DNA of 64,000 nucleotides from positions 682,001 through 746,000 of the forward strand of contig CAVWPI010000007.1 in the NCBI GenBank assembly GCA_963756895.1, written 5' to 3'. The notes under the pieces are model-generated. The model made no database searches, was not told where the DNA came from, and saw nothing but the letters and a program-made list of their open reading frames with translations. Positions 8,393-16,740 of this stretch are shown here, piece after piece; position 1 is the stretch's first letter; every line of letters starts with the position of its first letter. The translations under genes and the position numbers were made by a program. The DNA comes from DASUAS01 sp963756895. Lineage in GTDB: Bacteria; Actinomycetota; Acidimicrobiia; IMCC26256; DASPTH01.

Positions 8393-9982
8393 TCAGCCGG
8401 CGGGAACGGCGATCGCGGCAAGGTCGACCGCGGGCGGAGCGCCCGCAGGACGCGCCTTGGCGCGGGCCGCGCCGGGCATGGTCCGTTGGCGCTTCGGCAC
8501 CGGTGACTCCTTGTAGCCGACGCCCTTCGCGTTTCCCGACGTGTCGAGGAACTGCGCGATGTCGACCGCGCCGGTGGCGAAGTCGTTGGTGCCGGTCGCG
8601 TCGCATGGCACCACCTGTTCGATGTTCGCCGGTGCCGACGTCGAGAACGTGTTGCCGGAGAAGCAGTTCTGGTCGGCGGCATCGCTCAGCACGACACCGA
8701 GATCCACCATGTCCGAGCGCTCGACCACGTTGTCGGTGACCCGGTTGCCCACCGGTTGGTGCGGAACGTCCTCGAGCCCGACGCTGGGGGCGAGCGCGAT
8801 CCCCACCTTGGCGTTGTCGGTGACCCGGTTCTTGGTGATGACGTCCTGTTGCCCGCCGGCGATCACGATGCCGACGCCGTACGCAGGGTCGTAGGCCTCC
8901 TCGTTCCCCCGGGTCGCGCGCGGGTCGCCGTTGTCGCCGACGACGTTGCCGGCGATCGTGGCCTGGCCCTGGGGTGAGAGCTCCTCGGCGCCGAAGCTGT
9001 TGGGCACGATGCCGGTGCGGTTGTGCGACCAGTCCGAGTTCACGAGGAACAGGTCGCCCGACGAGTTCGAGCCGGAGTAGCCGAGCAGGTTGTACTCGGA
9101 CACGACGTCGGTGATCACCGCGTGGCACGGATTGCACTGACCGATGTAGAAGCCGGAGTCCGGACTGCCCGACGCGTACGAGTGCTCGAAGATCCCGTAC
9201 TGGGAGTCGTACGCGTAGACGCCGTAGTCGCCGTTGCGGTACGCGGTGAGGTACGAGGCGCGGTAGCCGAGCACGCCGTTCCAGAAGAAGCCGTTCTCGG
9301 TGAAGTTGCGGGCGGTCATGTTCTCGACGGCGACGCCGTCGGCGCCGACCACGAACACACCGTTCGCCCGCTCGAACTCCCCGTCGAGGATGGTGCGGTT
9401 GCGGTCGACGCCGCGCAGCACGATCCCGTCGGTGCCGATGTTGACGCTCTCCTTGTAGACACCGGGCGACACGAGCACGAGGTCGCCCTTCCTGGCGCGA
9501 TCGACCGCGCCCTGGATGGTCGGGGCGTCGGCAGGCACGCGGATGGTGCGGCCCGATGCTTCGATCGAGGGTGCAGGCGCGTCGCTGGCGCCGATCGGCT
9601 CGACGGGAGTGGCGGCGGTCGCATCGCCGACGCCGAGCGTCCCGCGCTGCCCGCTGGTGGGCGTGCCGTGCAGGGTGCAGTAGTACGCGAACGTGCCGGC
9701 GTCCGGGAACGTGTGCACGTAGGAGCGCCCCGGCTTCAGGTTGTCGCTACCGAAGTAGTGGCCCCGCGTGGGTGTCACGTTGTGGTTGTTCCGGCCGTCG
9801 TTGATCCAGCGGACGGTCGTGCCCGCCTCGATGGCGAAGTCCGCGGGGTTGAAGGTGTTGTCCCGGATGTGGATGGTGACGGTCTTGTGCACCGTCGCCA
9901 CCCGCTCCACCGCCGGCTCCACGCGCGCCGCCGCGACACCGCCCGCGAGCCCGATGGCGGCGAGCGCCGTCACCAGGAGCAC
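8393..9982 (-). CDS. Secreted cupredoxin-beta-helix protein
   Basis: GTG start at 9982 chosen because a signal peptide follows at once (LLVTALAAIGLAGGVAAA); upstream codons belong to pepA. Residues about 35-120 form a plastocyanin-like domain with copper ligands His67 (NNHNVTP), Cys102 and His105 (YYCTLHG). The usual axial methionine is replaced by Gln112. Residues about 140-500 are a right-handed parallel beta-helix of the NosD/CASH type (TIQGAVDRARKGDLVLVSPGVY and many short turns), a fold of carbohydrate-active or surface proteins. The tail is Ala/Pro/Lys-rich. About 529 aa, probably extracellular; substrate unknown. Confidence 0.8.
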   Translation of the reverse strand: MLLVTALAAIGLAGGVAAARVEPAVERVATVHKTVTIHIRDNTFNPADFAIEAGTTVRWINDGRNNHNVTPTRGHYFGSDNLKPGRSYVHTFPDAGTFAYYCTLHGTPTSGQRGTLGVGDATAATPVEPIGASDAPAPSIEASGRTIRVPADAPTIQGAVDRARKGDLVLVSPGVYKESVNIGTDGIVLRGVDRNRTILDGEFERANGVFVVGADGVAVENMTARNFTENGFFWNGVLGYRASYLTAYRNGDYGVYAYDSQYGIFEHSYASGSPDSGFYIGQCNPCHAVITDVVSEYNLLGYSGSNSSGDLFLVNSDWSHNRTGIVPNSFGAEELSPQGQATIAGNVVGDNGDPRATRGNEEAYDPAYGVGIVIAGGQQDVITKNRVTDNAKVGIALAPSVGLEDVPHQPVGNRVTDNVVERSDMVDLGVVLSDAADQNCFSGNTFSTSAPANIEQVVPCDATGTNDFATGAVDIAQFLDTSGNAKGVGYKESPVPKRQRTMPGAARAKARPAGAPPAVDLAAIAVPAG

Positions 9983-10001
9983 GCGAGCGCGGCGCGACGG
10001 A

Positions 10002-11494
10002 TCACTGCGCGGGAGGCTCGAAGCCGCGGGCGAGCTCGACCAGTGTGCGCACGCCGAACCCGGTGCCGCCCTGGGTGAGGTAGCCGTCGTCGGCTGCCGC
10101 GCGGCGCGGGGCCGGCGATGTCGAGGTGCACCCAGGGCGCGCCGTCGACGAACTCCTGCAGGAACAGACCGGCGGTGAGCGCGCCGCCGTAGCTCCCGCC
10201 GATGTTCTTCATGTCGGCAACCTCCGACTCGAGCTGCTTGCGGTACTCGGTCGGCAGCGGGAGTGGCCACACGGGCTCGCCGGCGCGGTCGGCGGCGGCG
10301 CGGACCTGGTCGGACCAGTCGTCGTCGTTGCCCATGAGACCAGCGATCTTGTCACCCAACGCGACCATGCACGCGCCCGTGAGCGTGGCCAGGTCGATCA
10401 CCGCGGCCGGCTTCTCCTCCGACGCCAGCGACAACGCGTCGGCCAGGATCAGCCGACCCTCGGCATCGGTGTTGAGCACCTCGACCGTCTTGCCGTTGCG
10501 GATCTTCAGCACGTCGCCGGGGCGGATGGCGTTGCCGCTCGGCATGTTCTCCACGAGCGGCACGTACCCCGTGACGCGGGTCTTCACGCCGAGCGACGCC
10601 AAGGTCGACATCGCCGCGATCACCGCCGCGCCGCCGGACATGTCGGTCTTCATCGTCTCCATGCCGCCCGAGGTCTTGAGCGAGAGACCACCGGAGTCGA
10701 ACATGACGCCCTTGCCCACGAACGCGAGCGGCCTGCCGCGCGTCCCCGACGGCGCGTAGGTCATCTTGAGGAAGCGCGGTGCCTGGTCCGAGCCCTGGCC
10801 GACGCCGAGGACACCGCCCATGCGCTGGGCCTGCAGCTGCTTCACGTCGAGCACCTGCACCGTGACCCCGGTGCCGCGCAGCAGCTTCGCGCGCGTCCGC
10901 GGCCATGTCGGAAGGCGACTTCTCGTTCGCCGGTCGGTTCACCAGGTCGCGTGCCCACGTGACCGCGTCGGCGACGGTCACGCCGCGTTCGACCGCTGCC
11001 CGCACCGGTGCACCGCCGGCCGCGAGCACGGTGACCTTCCTGAGCTTCGACGGCGTGGCGTTGCCCTTGTACTCGAGGTACTGGTAGCCGCCGAGCACGA
11101 CGCCCTCGGCCACGGCCTGCGCGGCGTCGGCAACCGCGAGCTCGGTGCCCGCCGTCGCCAGCGTGGTGGCCATCGACCCCACCTTGCCCGAGCGGCGAGA
11201 GATCGCGGCCGCCGCGCGGCGGACGCCGTCGACGGTGAGCGCCGCGGGGTCACCGACGCCCACGAGCAGCACGGCCTTCGCCTTCAGACGGCCACCGGTG
11301 GGCAACGCGAGGGTCTCGCCGAGCTTGCCCTCGAACCCGGCATCGGTGAGGAACGCGGCCAGGCCGCCGTCGAGCGCGGCGTCGACGGCGTCGGCACCGG
11401 GGCCGAGCTCGCCGCCCTTCCCGATGGGGACGGCGAGCAGGTCGACGGCGACCCGATCGGTGGCGGTGGTGGAGACGGTGAACGAGAGGGACAC
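10002..11494 (-). CDS. pepA: Leucyl aminopeptidase, M17 (two frameshifts)
   Basis: An M17 cytosol aminopeptidase that releases N-terminal residues using two metal ions. The signature NTDAEGRL is intact, with the metal-binding GKGVMFDSGG region and KTDMSGGAA before it. The N-terminal domain starts at GTG 11494 (VSLSFTV). Single extra bases near 10888 and 10104 split the frame into three; removing both leaves exactly 497 codons, the usual size. Tail of the gene abuts the cupredoxin gene. Housekeeping peptide turnover, possibly transcriptional or recombination roles as in E. coli PepA, which cannot be judged here. Confidence 0.9.
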
Positions 11495-11534
11495 GAGTGG
11501 CTCCGGAGGGTGCAGAGGTGGACGAGGCGGTGGG

Positions 11535-12129
11535 TCAGGTGGCCGCGGGCCGGTCGGCAGCGCGTTGGTCGGCACGGTCGGTGCGGACGGGACGGAACGT
11601 CCCTTCCTGCCACCGGGCGAGGGTGTACACGAGATCGGCCAGCCGGTTCAGGTACGGCACCACGAAGCTGTCGTCGAGCCAACCCGCCCCCGCGGCGGCG
11701 ACGGCCTGGCGCTCGGCGCGACGCACGATGGTCCGCGCCAGGTCGAGCGCCGCGGCGACGCGGTTCTCACCCGGCAGCACGAACTCGGTCGGCGGGTCGT
11801 AGCGCGTGGTCACGTCGTCGATGATCGGTTCGAGCGCGGCGACCATGTCGTCGGTGGTGCGCGAGACCCCTGGCGCCAACTTGTCACGCTTCTCCGGCGC
11901 GGTGGCCAGTTCCGCTCCGACGACGAACAGCTCGCGTTGCAGCCGGATCAGGAGCTCGTCGAGCTCGGCGCCGCGCTCGGTCTCGGCCCGCGCCAGCCCC
12001 GAACGCGGAGACGGCTTCGTCGACGGCGCCGTACGCATCGGGCCCCGGCGAGTCCTTGCCCACGCGCCCGCCGTACAGCAGCCCGGTGCTGCCGTCGTCG
12101 CCCTTGCGCGTGTAGATCTTCGGAGCCAT
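11535..12129 (-). CDS. Cob(I)alamin adenosyltransferase, PduO type (frameshift near 12000)
   Basis: N-terminal ATP-binding motif TRKGDDGSTGLLYGGR identifies the PduO family, which transfers adenosyl from ATP to reduced cobalamin. An extra G in a GGGG run near 11997-12000 splits the frame; repaired length is 197 aa, matching the family. C-terminal helices carry RAERQAVAA and VPYLNRLADLVYTLARW, as in trimeric PduO enzymes. It lies upstream of pepA on the same strand. The B12-dependent methionine synthase is encoded 9 kb away, but that enzyme uses methylcobalamin, so this one serves other B12 enzymes. Confidence 0.88.
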
Positions 12130-12204
12130 CGGGGCAGGAGTCTACGGCCGAGACCTTCCCGGCGACGGGGGTGCGAGCGGCCCGGAAGCACCACACACGG
12201 CCAG

Positions 12205-12217
12205 TAACCTTGACCGA
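12205..12217 (+). promoter_or_regulatory. -10 element of the DPPR synthase gene, leaderless
   Basis: TAACCT (12205-12210) is followed by seven bases and then ATG at 12218. No convincing -35 or Shine-Dalgarno. Probably drives the decaprenyl-phospho-arabinose operon. Confidence 0.45.
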
Positions 12218-13147
12218 ATGTCGGCGGTCCCGGATCCTGCGCGGTCGCCCGCAAACGTGCCCCCGGTGCGCCGGACCTCCACGCTCAAGGCGATCGTCAA
12301 GACCGCCCGTCCCAAGCAGTGGACGAAGAACGTCCTGGTGTTCGCAGCGCCGGCCGCCGCCGGCGTGCTCGACCAGCGCGACGCGCTCCTGCAGACGCTG
12401 GTGGCGTTCATCGGTTTCTGCCTCGCCGCCAGCGGCACCTACTTCCTCAACGACGCCAACGACGCCGAGGCCGACCGGCTGCACCCCACCAAGCGGCTCC
12501 GCCCCATCGCCGCCGGTGAGCTCGACGTGCGCACCGCACGCATCATCGCCGTCGTCTTCATCCTGTTCGCGTTCGTGGTCACGGCGCCGATCAACGACTT
12601 CAAGCTCACCGGCGTCGTCGCCGGCTATGTGCTCGTCACCATCTCCTACACCACGTGGTTGAAGTACGAACCGGTGATCGACCTCGCCGCGGTCGCCTCG
12701 GGCTTCGTGTTCCGGGCCATCGCCGGGGGTGTCGCCACCGACGTGCGGCTGTCCGACTGGTTCCTCATCGTGGCCGGCGCGGGATCGCTGTTCATCGTCA
12801 CCGGGAAGCGGCACGCCGAGCTCGTGGAGCTCGGATCGGACTCGTCGGAGCATCGCCGCACGCTCGGCGAGTACTCCACCGCGTTCCTCGGTTACGTGCG
12901 CGCGGTGTCGTCGGGCGTGATGATCACCGCGTACTGCCTGTGGGCGTTCGAGAACGCCGCCCACACCGGCGACGACACCTGGTTCCGCCTGTCGATCGTG
13001 CCGTTGGTGATCGCGGTGCTGCGTTACGCGCTCGTGGTCGACCAGGGTGGTGGTGGCGCGCCCGAAGAGGTGGTGCTCTCCGATCGCACGCTGCAGATCG
13101 TGGGGGTCATCTGGCTCGTGACCTTCGCCCTCGGTGTCCGCGGGTAG
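12218..13147 (+). CDS. Decaprenyl-phosphate phosphoribosyltransferase (UbiA family)
   Basis: A 309-aa polytopic UbiA-superfamily protein. The first Asp-rich motif reads NDxxDxxxD followed by HPTKRLRP; this and the N-terminal ARPKQWTKN are characteristic of DPPR synthases (Rv3806c type), which join PRPP to decaprenyl phosphate, the first step to decaprenyl-phospho-arabinose. A second conserved block, YSxxLK, is seen as SYTTWLKYEP. About nine membrane helices. The next gene, dprE1, starts eight bases after its stop, which strongly supports this substrate over quinone or heme prenylation. Confidence 0.9.
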   Translation: MSAVPDPARSPANVPPVRRTSTLKAIVKTARPKQWTKNVLVFAAPAAAGVLDQRDALLQTLVAFIGFCLAASGTYFLNDANDAEADRLHPTKRLRPIAAGELDVRTARIIAVVFILFAFVVTAPINDFKLTGVVAGYVLVTISYTTWLKYEPVIDLAAVASGFVFRAIAGGVATDVRLSDWFLIVAGAGSLFIVTGKRHAELVELGSDSSEHRRTLGEYSTAFLGYVRAVSSGVMITAYCLWAFENAAHTGDDTWFRLSIVPLVIAVLRYALVVDQGGGGAPEEVVLSDRTLQIVGVIWLVTFALGVRG

Positions 13148-13155
13148 GTGCGTGC

Positions 13156-14520
13156 GTGGCTGACCCGCTGACCGAGCGCACCGAGCTCCTCACCGGCTGG
13201 AGCCGCACCGCGCCCACCGCGGCCACGGTGGTCGAGCTCCACGACGCGGGCGACGTCGACACCGTCCTCGCACGCGCGGGTCGGCGGGGCCTGATCGCGC
13301 GCGGCCTCGGCCGCAGCTACGGCGACGCGGCGCAGAACGCGGGTGGCGTCGTGCTCGACGCCACCACGCTCGCCGGCTTTCACGCGATCGACGTCGAGCA
13401 GGGCGTCATCCGCGTCGACGGCGGCGTCAGCCTCGAGGCGATCATGCGCACGATGGTGCCCCTCGGCTGGTTCGTGCACGTCACGCCCGGCACGCGCCAG
13501 GTCACCGTGGGTGGCGCCATCGCCGCCGACGTGCACGGCAAGAGCCACCACGTCGACGGCAGCTTCTCGAACCACGTCGAGTCGTTCGTGCTGCACACCC
13601 CCAAGGGCACGGTCACCGTCTCGCCCGACTCCGACCCCGAGCTGTTCTGGGGCACGGCGGGCGCGCTCGGCCTCACCGGCGTGATCGCGGAGGCCACCAT
13701 CCGGCTGCTGCCGGTCGAGACCTCGATGATCCGGGCCGAGAACCTGCGCTGCCCCGACCTCGACACCGTGATGGCGCTCATGGTCGAAGGCGACGACCAG
13801 TTCCGGTTCTCCGCCGCCTGGATCGACTGCCTCGCCACGGGCGCGTCGCTCGGGCGGTCGGTGCTGTCCCGCGGTGACCACGCCGCCCTCGACGACCTGC
13901 CGAAGAAGCTGCGGCGCGACCCGCTGCGCTTCGCGCCCAAGGCCCTGCTTCCCGCGCCGCCGTGGGCGCCCAACGGCCTGCTCAACCGGTTGAGCGTCGC
14001 CGCCTTCAACGAGTTCTGGTACCGCGTCACCCCGTCGCTGCACGGGCACGTCGAGTCCATCTCGTCGTTCTTCCACCCGCTCGACGGCGTGAAGGACTGG
14101 AACCGGCTCTACGGGAGCTGCGGGTTCCTGCAGTACCAGTACGTGGTACCGGACGACGCGCACGCCGCGGTCCGCCAGTCGATCGAGATGCTCAGCGAAG
14201 CGCGCGCAGCGTCGTTCCTGGCGGTGCTCAAGCGGTTCGGGCCCGGCAACCCGGGGCCGTTGTCGTTCCCCCAACCAGGATGGACGCTGGCGCTCGACAT
14301 CCCTGCGACGGTGCCCGGGCTCGCCGAGCTGCTCGACCACCTCGACCAGCTCGTCGCCGACGTCGGCGGGCGCATCTACCTGGCCAAGGACTCACGACTG
14401 CGCCCCGAGCTCCTCCCCGTGATGTACCCCGACCTCGACCGCTTCGCCGAGCTGCGCGCCCACGTCGACCCCGCCGGCGTCCTCCAGTCCGACCTCCAGC
14501 GCCGCCTCGGCCTCCCCTGA
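13156..14520 (+). CDS. dprE1: Decaprenylphosphoryl-beta-D-ribose 2'-oxidase
   Basis: A 454-aa FAD-dependent oxidase, GTG start. FAD-binding text IARGLGRSYGD, PGTRQVTVGG and the HGKSHH loop match mycobacterial DprE1, as do FFHPLDGVKDWNRLYG and YLAKDSR near the C-terminus (active-site Lys retained). It oxidises the 2'-OH of decaprenyl-phospho-ribose. The residue aligned with the benzothiazinone-reactive Cys387 of M. tuberculosis (GWNICVDFP, from memory) is Ala379 here (GWTLALDIP). Lies 8 bases after the DPPR synthase and 91 bases before dprE2. Confidence 0.92.
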   Translation: MADPLTERTELLTGWSRTAPTAATVVELHDAGDVDTVLARAGRRGLIARGLGRSYGDAAQNAGGVVLDATTLAGFHAIDVEQGVIRVDGGVSLEAIMRTMVPLGWFVHVTPGTRQVTVGGAIAADVHGKSHHVDGSFSNHVESFVLHTPKGTVTVSPDSDPELFWGTAGALGLTGVIAEATIRLLPVETSMIRAENLRCPDLDTVMALMVEGDDQFRFSAAWIDCLATGASLGRSVLSRGDHAALDDLPKKLRRDPLRFAPKALLPAPPWAPNGLLNRLSVAAFNEFWYRVTPSLHGHVESISSFFHPLDGVKDWNRLYGSCGFLQYQYVVPDDAHAAVRQSIEMLSEARAASFLAVLKRFGPGNPGPLSFPQPGWTLALDIPATVPGLAELLDHLDQLVADVGGRIYLAKDSRLRPELLPVMYPDLDRFAELRAHVDPAGVLQSDLQRRLGLP

Positions 14521-14611
14521 TCCACCCTCCTCCCACCCTGTTCCTGCGTCGAAGCAGCGCAATAATCCCGCCGCGGCGACGCCAAAACGCGAGAAGACGA
14601 GGACTCACGAC

Positions 14612-15373
14612 ATGAAGGATGCGCTCGGATCGGTGCAGTCGGTGCTGGTGCTCGGCGGCGGCTCGGACATCGCGCTCGCAACCGTGCGCGAGCTCGTACA
14701 GCGGCGGGCGCGCACCGTGGTGCTCGCCGCACGCGACCCCGAGGCGCTGACCGCCACCGCCGAGGAGCTGATTGCGGCGGGTGCGACCCGGGTCGAGACG
14801 GTGGCGTTCGACGCCCGCGACACCGCGTCGCACGACGCGTTCGTCGCCGACGTCTTCGAGCGCGTCGGCGACGTCGACCTCGCGCTGGTCGCGTTCGGCG
14901 TCCTCGGCGATCAGGAGGAGGCCGAGCACGACGGACGCGCCGCGGTCGACATCGCCGAGGTGAACTACGTGGGATCGGTGTCGGTGACGGTGCCGATCGC
15001 GCAGCGCATGCGCACGCAGGGTCACGGCACGATCGTGGCCCTCTCGTCCGTCGCGGGTGAACGCGCCCGCCGCTCCAACTTCGTGTACGGCTCGTCGAAG
15101 GCGGGCATGGACGCCTTCTTCCAGGGCCTCGGCGATTCGCTCGTGGGCACCGGCGTGCGCGTCATGATCGTCCGGCCCGGCTTCGTGCACACCAAGATGA
15201 CCGACGGCATGGACGCGGCGCCGCTCTCGACCACGCCCGAGGCGGTGGCCGACGCGATCGTGCGGGGCCTCGCCCGCGGGCACGAGACCGTCTGGGTGCC
15301 GATGCAGCTGCGATTCGTGATGTCGGTCCTGCGCCACGTGCCCCGCACCGTGTTCCGCAAGCTGCCGATCTGA
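14612..15373 (+). CDS. dprE2: Decaprenylphosphoryl-2-keto-ribose reductase (SDR)
   Basis: A 253-aa short-chain dehydrogenase. Cofactor loop LGGGSDIAL, catalytic Ser in SSVAGE and YGSSKAG (Tyr-x3-Lys). It is the partner of DprE1: it reduces the 2-keto intermediate to decaprenyl-phospho-arabinose with NAD(P)H. The C-terminal FVMSVLRHVPRTVFRKL is basic and hydrophobic, consistent with membrane association as in mycobacterial DprE2. Shine-Dalgarno-like GAGAAGACGAGG precedes the ATG. Position directly after dprE1 is the main reason for this assignment over a generic SDR. Confidence 0.88.
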   Translation: MKDALGSVQSVLVLGGGSDIALATVRELVQRRARTVVLAARDPEALTATAEELIAAGATRVETVAFDARDTASHDAFVADVFERVGDVDLALVAFGVLGDQEEAEHDGRAAVDIAEVNYVGSVSVTVPIAQRMRTQGHGTIVALSSVAGERARRSNFVYGSSKAGMDAFFQGLGDSLVGTGVRVMIVRPGFVHTKMTDGMDAAPLSTTPEAVADAIVRGLARGHETVWVPMQLRFVMSVLRHVPRTVFRKLPI

Positions 15374-15411
15374 CACCCCTCCTCTGACACCCCTCCTCTG
15401 ACACCCCTGCC
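15370..15411. repeat. Three tandem copies of a 14-bp repeat at the dprE2 stop
   Basis: The unit CTGACACCCCTCCT occurs at 15370-15383 and 15384-15397, with a slightly changed third copy at 15398-15411. The first copy contains the dprE2 stop codon, and each copy carries the same TGA. Confidence 0.85.
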
Positions 15412-15487
15412 CGGCCGCCGCGCCTCAAGCGCGCCGCCCGGACCGCCGACAACCAGGGTGGCAAACCGCCGGATACGGGCAGGTGTG

Positions 15488-15949
15488 ATGACCTCAGTCG
15501 ACATGGACGGGCTCGAGCTCGAGCGTGCCCGCTACGAGACGTTGCTCGATTCGCCCACGGGGCTCCCCCGGTGGGGCCTGTTGATCGATCGCACCGGCGT
15601 CGCGCTCGCCCGCGCCCGGCGCAACGAGACCATGGTCGCGGTGTTCGTCGTCGACGAGCCCCACTTCCCCAACCGACCGTACGACGCGATGGCCGTCACC
15701 AGGGCGCTGCAGGAACGGCTCCGCCCCGACGACACGCTGGCCCGCATCGGTGACCGCCGGTTCGCAGTCGTGTGCAACGACATACGCGCCGACGAGGACG
15801 CGGCACACATCGCGCGTCGCCTCGTGTACACCGCCGGCCTCGTGTGCGGACTGGGCATCGCGCTCGGCAACGACCACGACCCGCCCGAGGTCGTCATCGG
15901 CCACGCGCTGCTCGCCGCGGTTCCCGGTCAGCCGGATCCTGCCGCCTGA
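15488..15949 (+). CDS. Degenerate GGDEF-domain protein, 153 aa
   Basis: The order of motifs follows a GGDEF domain: DSPTGLPRWGLLIDR at the N-terminus (compare DxLTGLPNRxLLxDR), VAVFVVDEPHF where the metal-binding Asp-x-Asp-x-Phe would be, then LRPDDTLARIGDRRFAVVCND where ARxGGDEF is expected. The active-site GGDEF is replaced by GDRRF, so diguanylate cyclase activity should be lost. No other domain is attached. It could bind GTP or act as a structural relic. ATG at 15488 chosen; an in-frame GTG precedes it by one codon. Confidence 0.7.
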   Translation: MTSVDMDGLELERARYETLLDSPTGLPRWGLLIDRTGVALARARRNETMVAVFVVDEPHFPNRPYDAMAVTRALQERLRPDDTLARIGDRRFAVVCNDIRADEDAAHIARRLVYTAGLVCGLGIALGNDHDPPEVVIGHALLAAVPGQPDPAA

Positions 15950-16008
15950 CGCACCCGGTCGAGCGCGCGGACCCGTGTGCTAGCCATGGCGCGCATGGAC
16001 GGGCACCG

Positions 16009-16641
16009 ATGAGCCGGCCCGACGTGGTCGCCGCGTTCGACTTCGACGGCACGCTCTCACCCCGCGACAACTTCGTGCCGTTCCTGCGACGGTTCGCGGG
16101 GACCTCCGCCACCATCGCCGCGTTCGCGAACGGCGCGTTGCGACTCGCGAAGCGCGGTCGCGAGAGCTGGTCGCGCAACCACATGAAGGCCGAGATCCTC
16201 GGCCAACTCGCCGGAGGCCGTGACGCAACCGACCTCGACGACACCGCCCGCACCTTCGCCGCCGACGTGATCGCCCGCCACCTCCGTGGCGAGGCGGTCA
16301 CGCTCGCCGACTGGCACCGCGACCAGGGCCATCGCCTGGTGATCGTGTCGGCATCGCTCGCCACGTATCTCCGGCCGATCGCCGAGCACCTCCGCTTCGA
16401 CGCGGTGCTCGCAACCGAGCTCGAGGTCGGCGACGACGGTCGCCTCACCGGCCGCATGCGCGGCGAGAACGTGCGCGGCCCGGAGAAGGCGCGCCGCCTC
16501 GACGCGTGGATCGCCGAAGAACTCGCCGGCGCAACACCGTTCGTGTGGGCGTACGGCGACAGCTCGGGCGACAAGGAGCTCTGGGCACGCGCCGACCGGG
16601 CCGTCCGGCTCGGCCGTCGTGCGCACCAGGGCACCGGCTGA
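16009..16641 (+). CDS. HAD-IB family phosphatase
   Basis: A 210-aa SerB-like HAD hydrolase: motif I FDFDGTLS (nucleophile and acid Asp), motif II VSAS, Lys before motif III, and YGDSSGDKEL. Members dephosphorylate small phosphates including phosphoserine. In this operon context (two genes after dprE2) a plausible substrate is decaprenyl-phospho-5-phosphoribose, whose 5-phosphate must be removed between the DPPR synthase and DprE1; mycobacteria use an unrelated enzyme for this. That role is inference. No transmembrane segment is seen, although hydrophobic FANGALRLA could lie against a membrane. Confidence 0.8.
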   Translation: MSRPDVVAAFDFDGTLSPRDNFVPFLRRFAGTSATIAAFANGALRLAKRGRESWSRNHMKAEILGQLAGGRDATDLDDTARTFAADVIARHLRGEAVTLADWHRDQGHRLVIVSASLATYLRPIAEHLRFDAVLATELEVGDDGRLTGRMRGENVRGPEKARRLDAWIAEELAGATPFVWAYGDSSGDKELWARADRAVRLGRRAHQGTG

Positions 16642-16740
16642 CCGCTCGTTCGCGGTACCGGACCGATGCCGGGCCGCTGGTAGGTTGAGGCCGATGGGAG
16701 CTTCTCGACGCTTCCTCACGCGGCAGTGCCTGGGGCGGTC

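Noticed and set aside
15370..15411. CRISPR-like repeats
   Set aside because: Units are 14 bp, directly adjacent with no spacers, and no cas genes are present.
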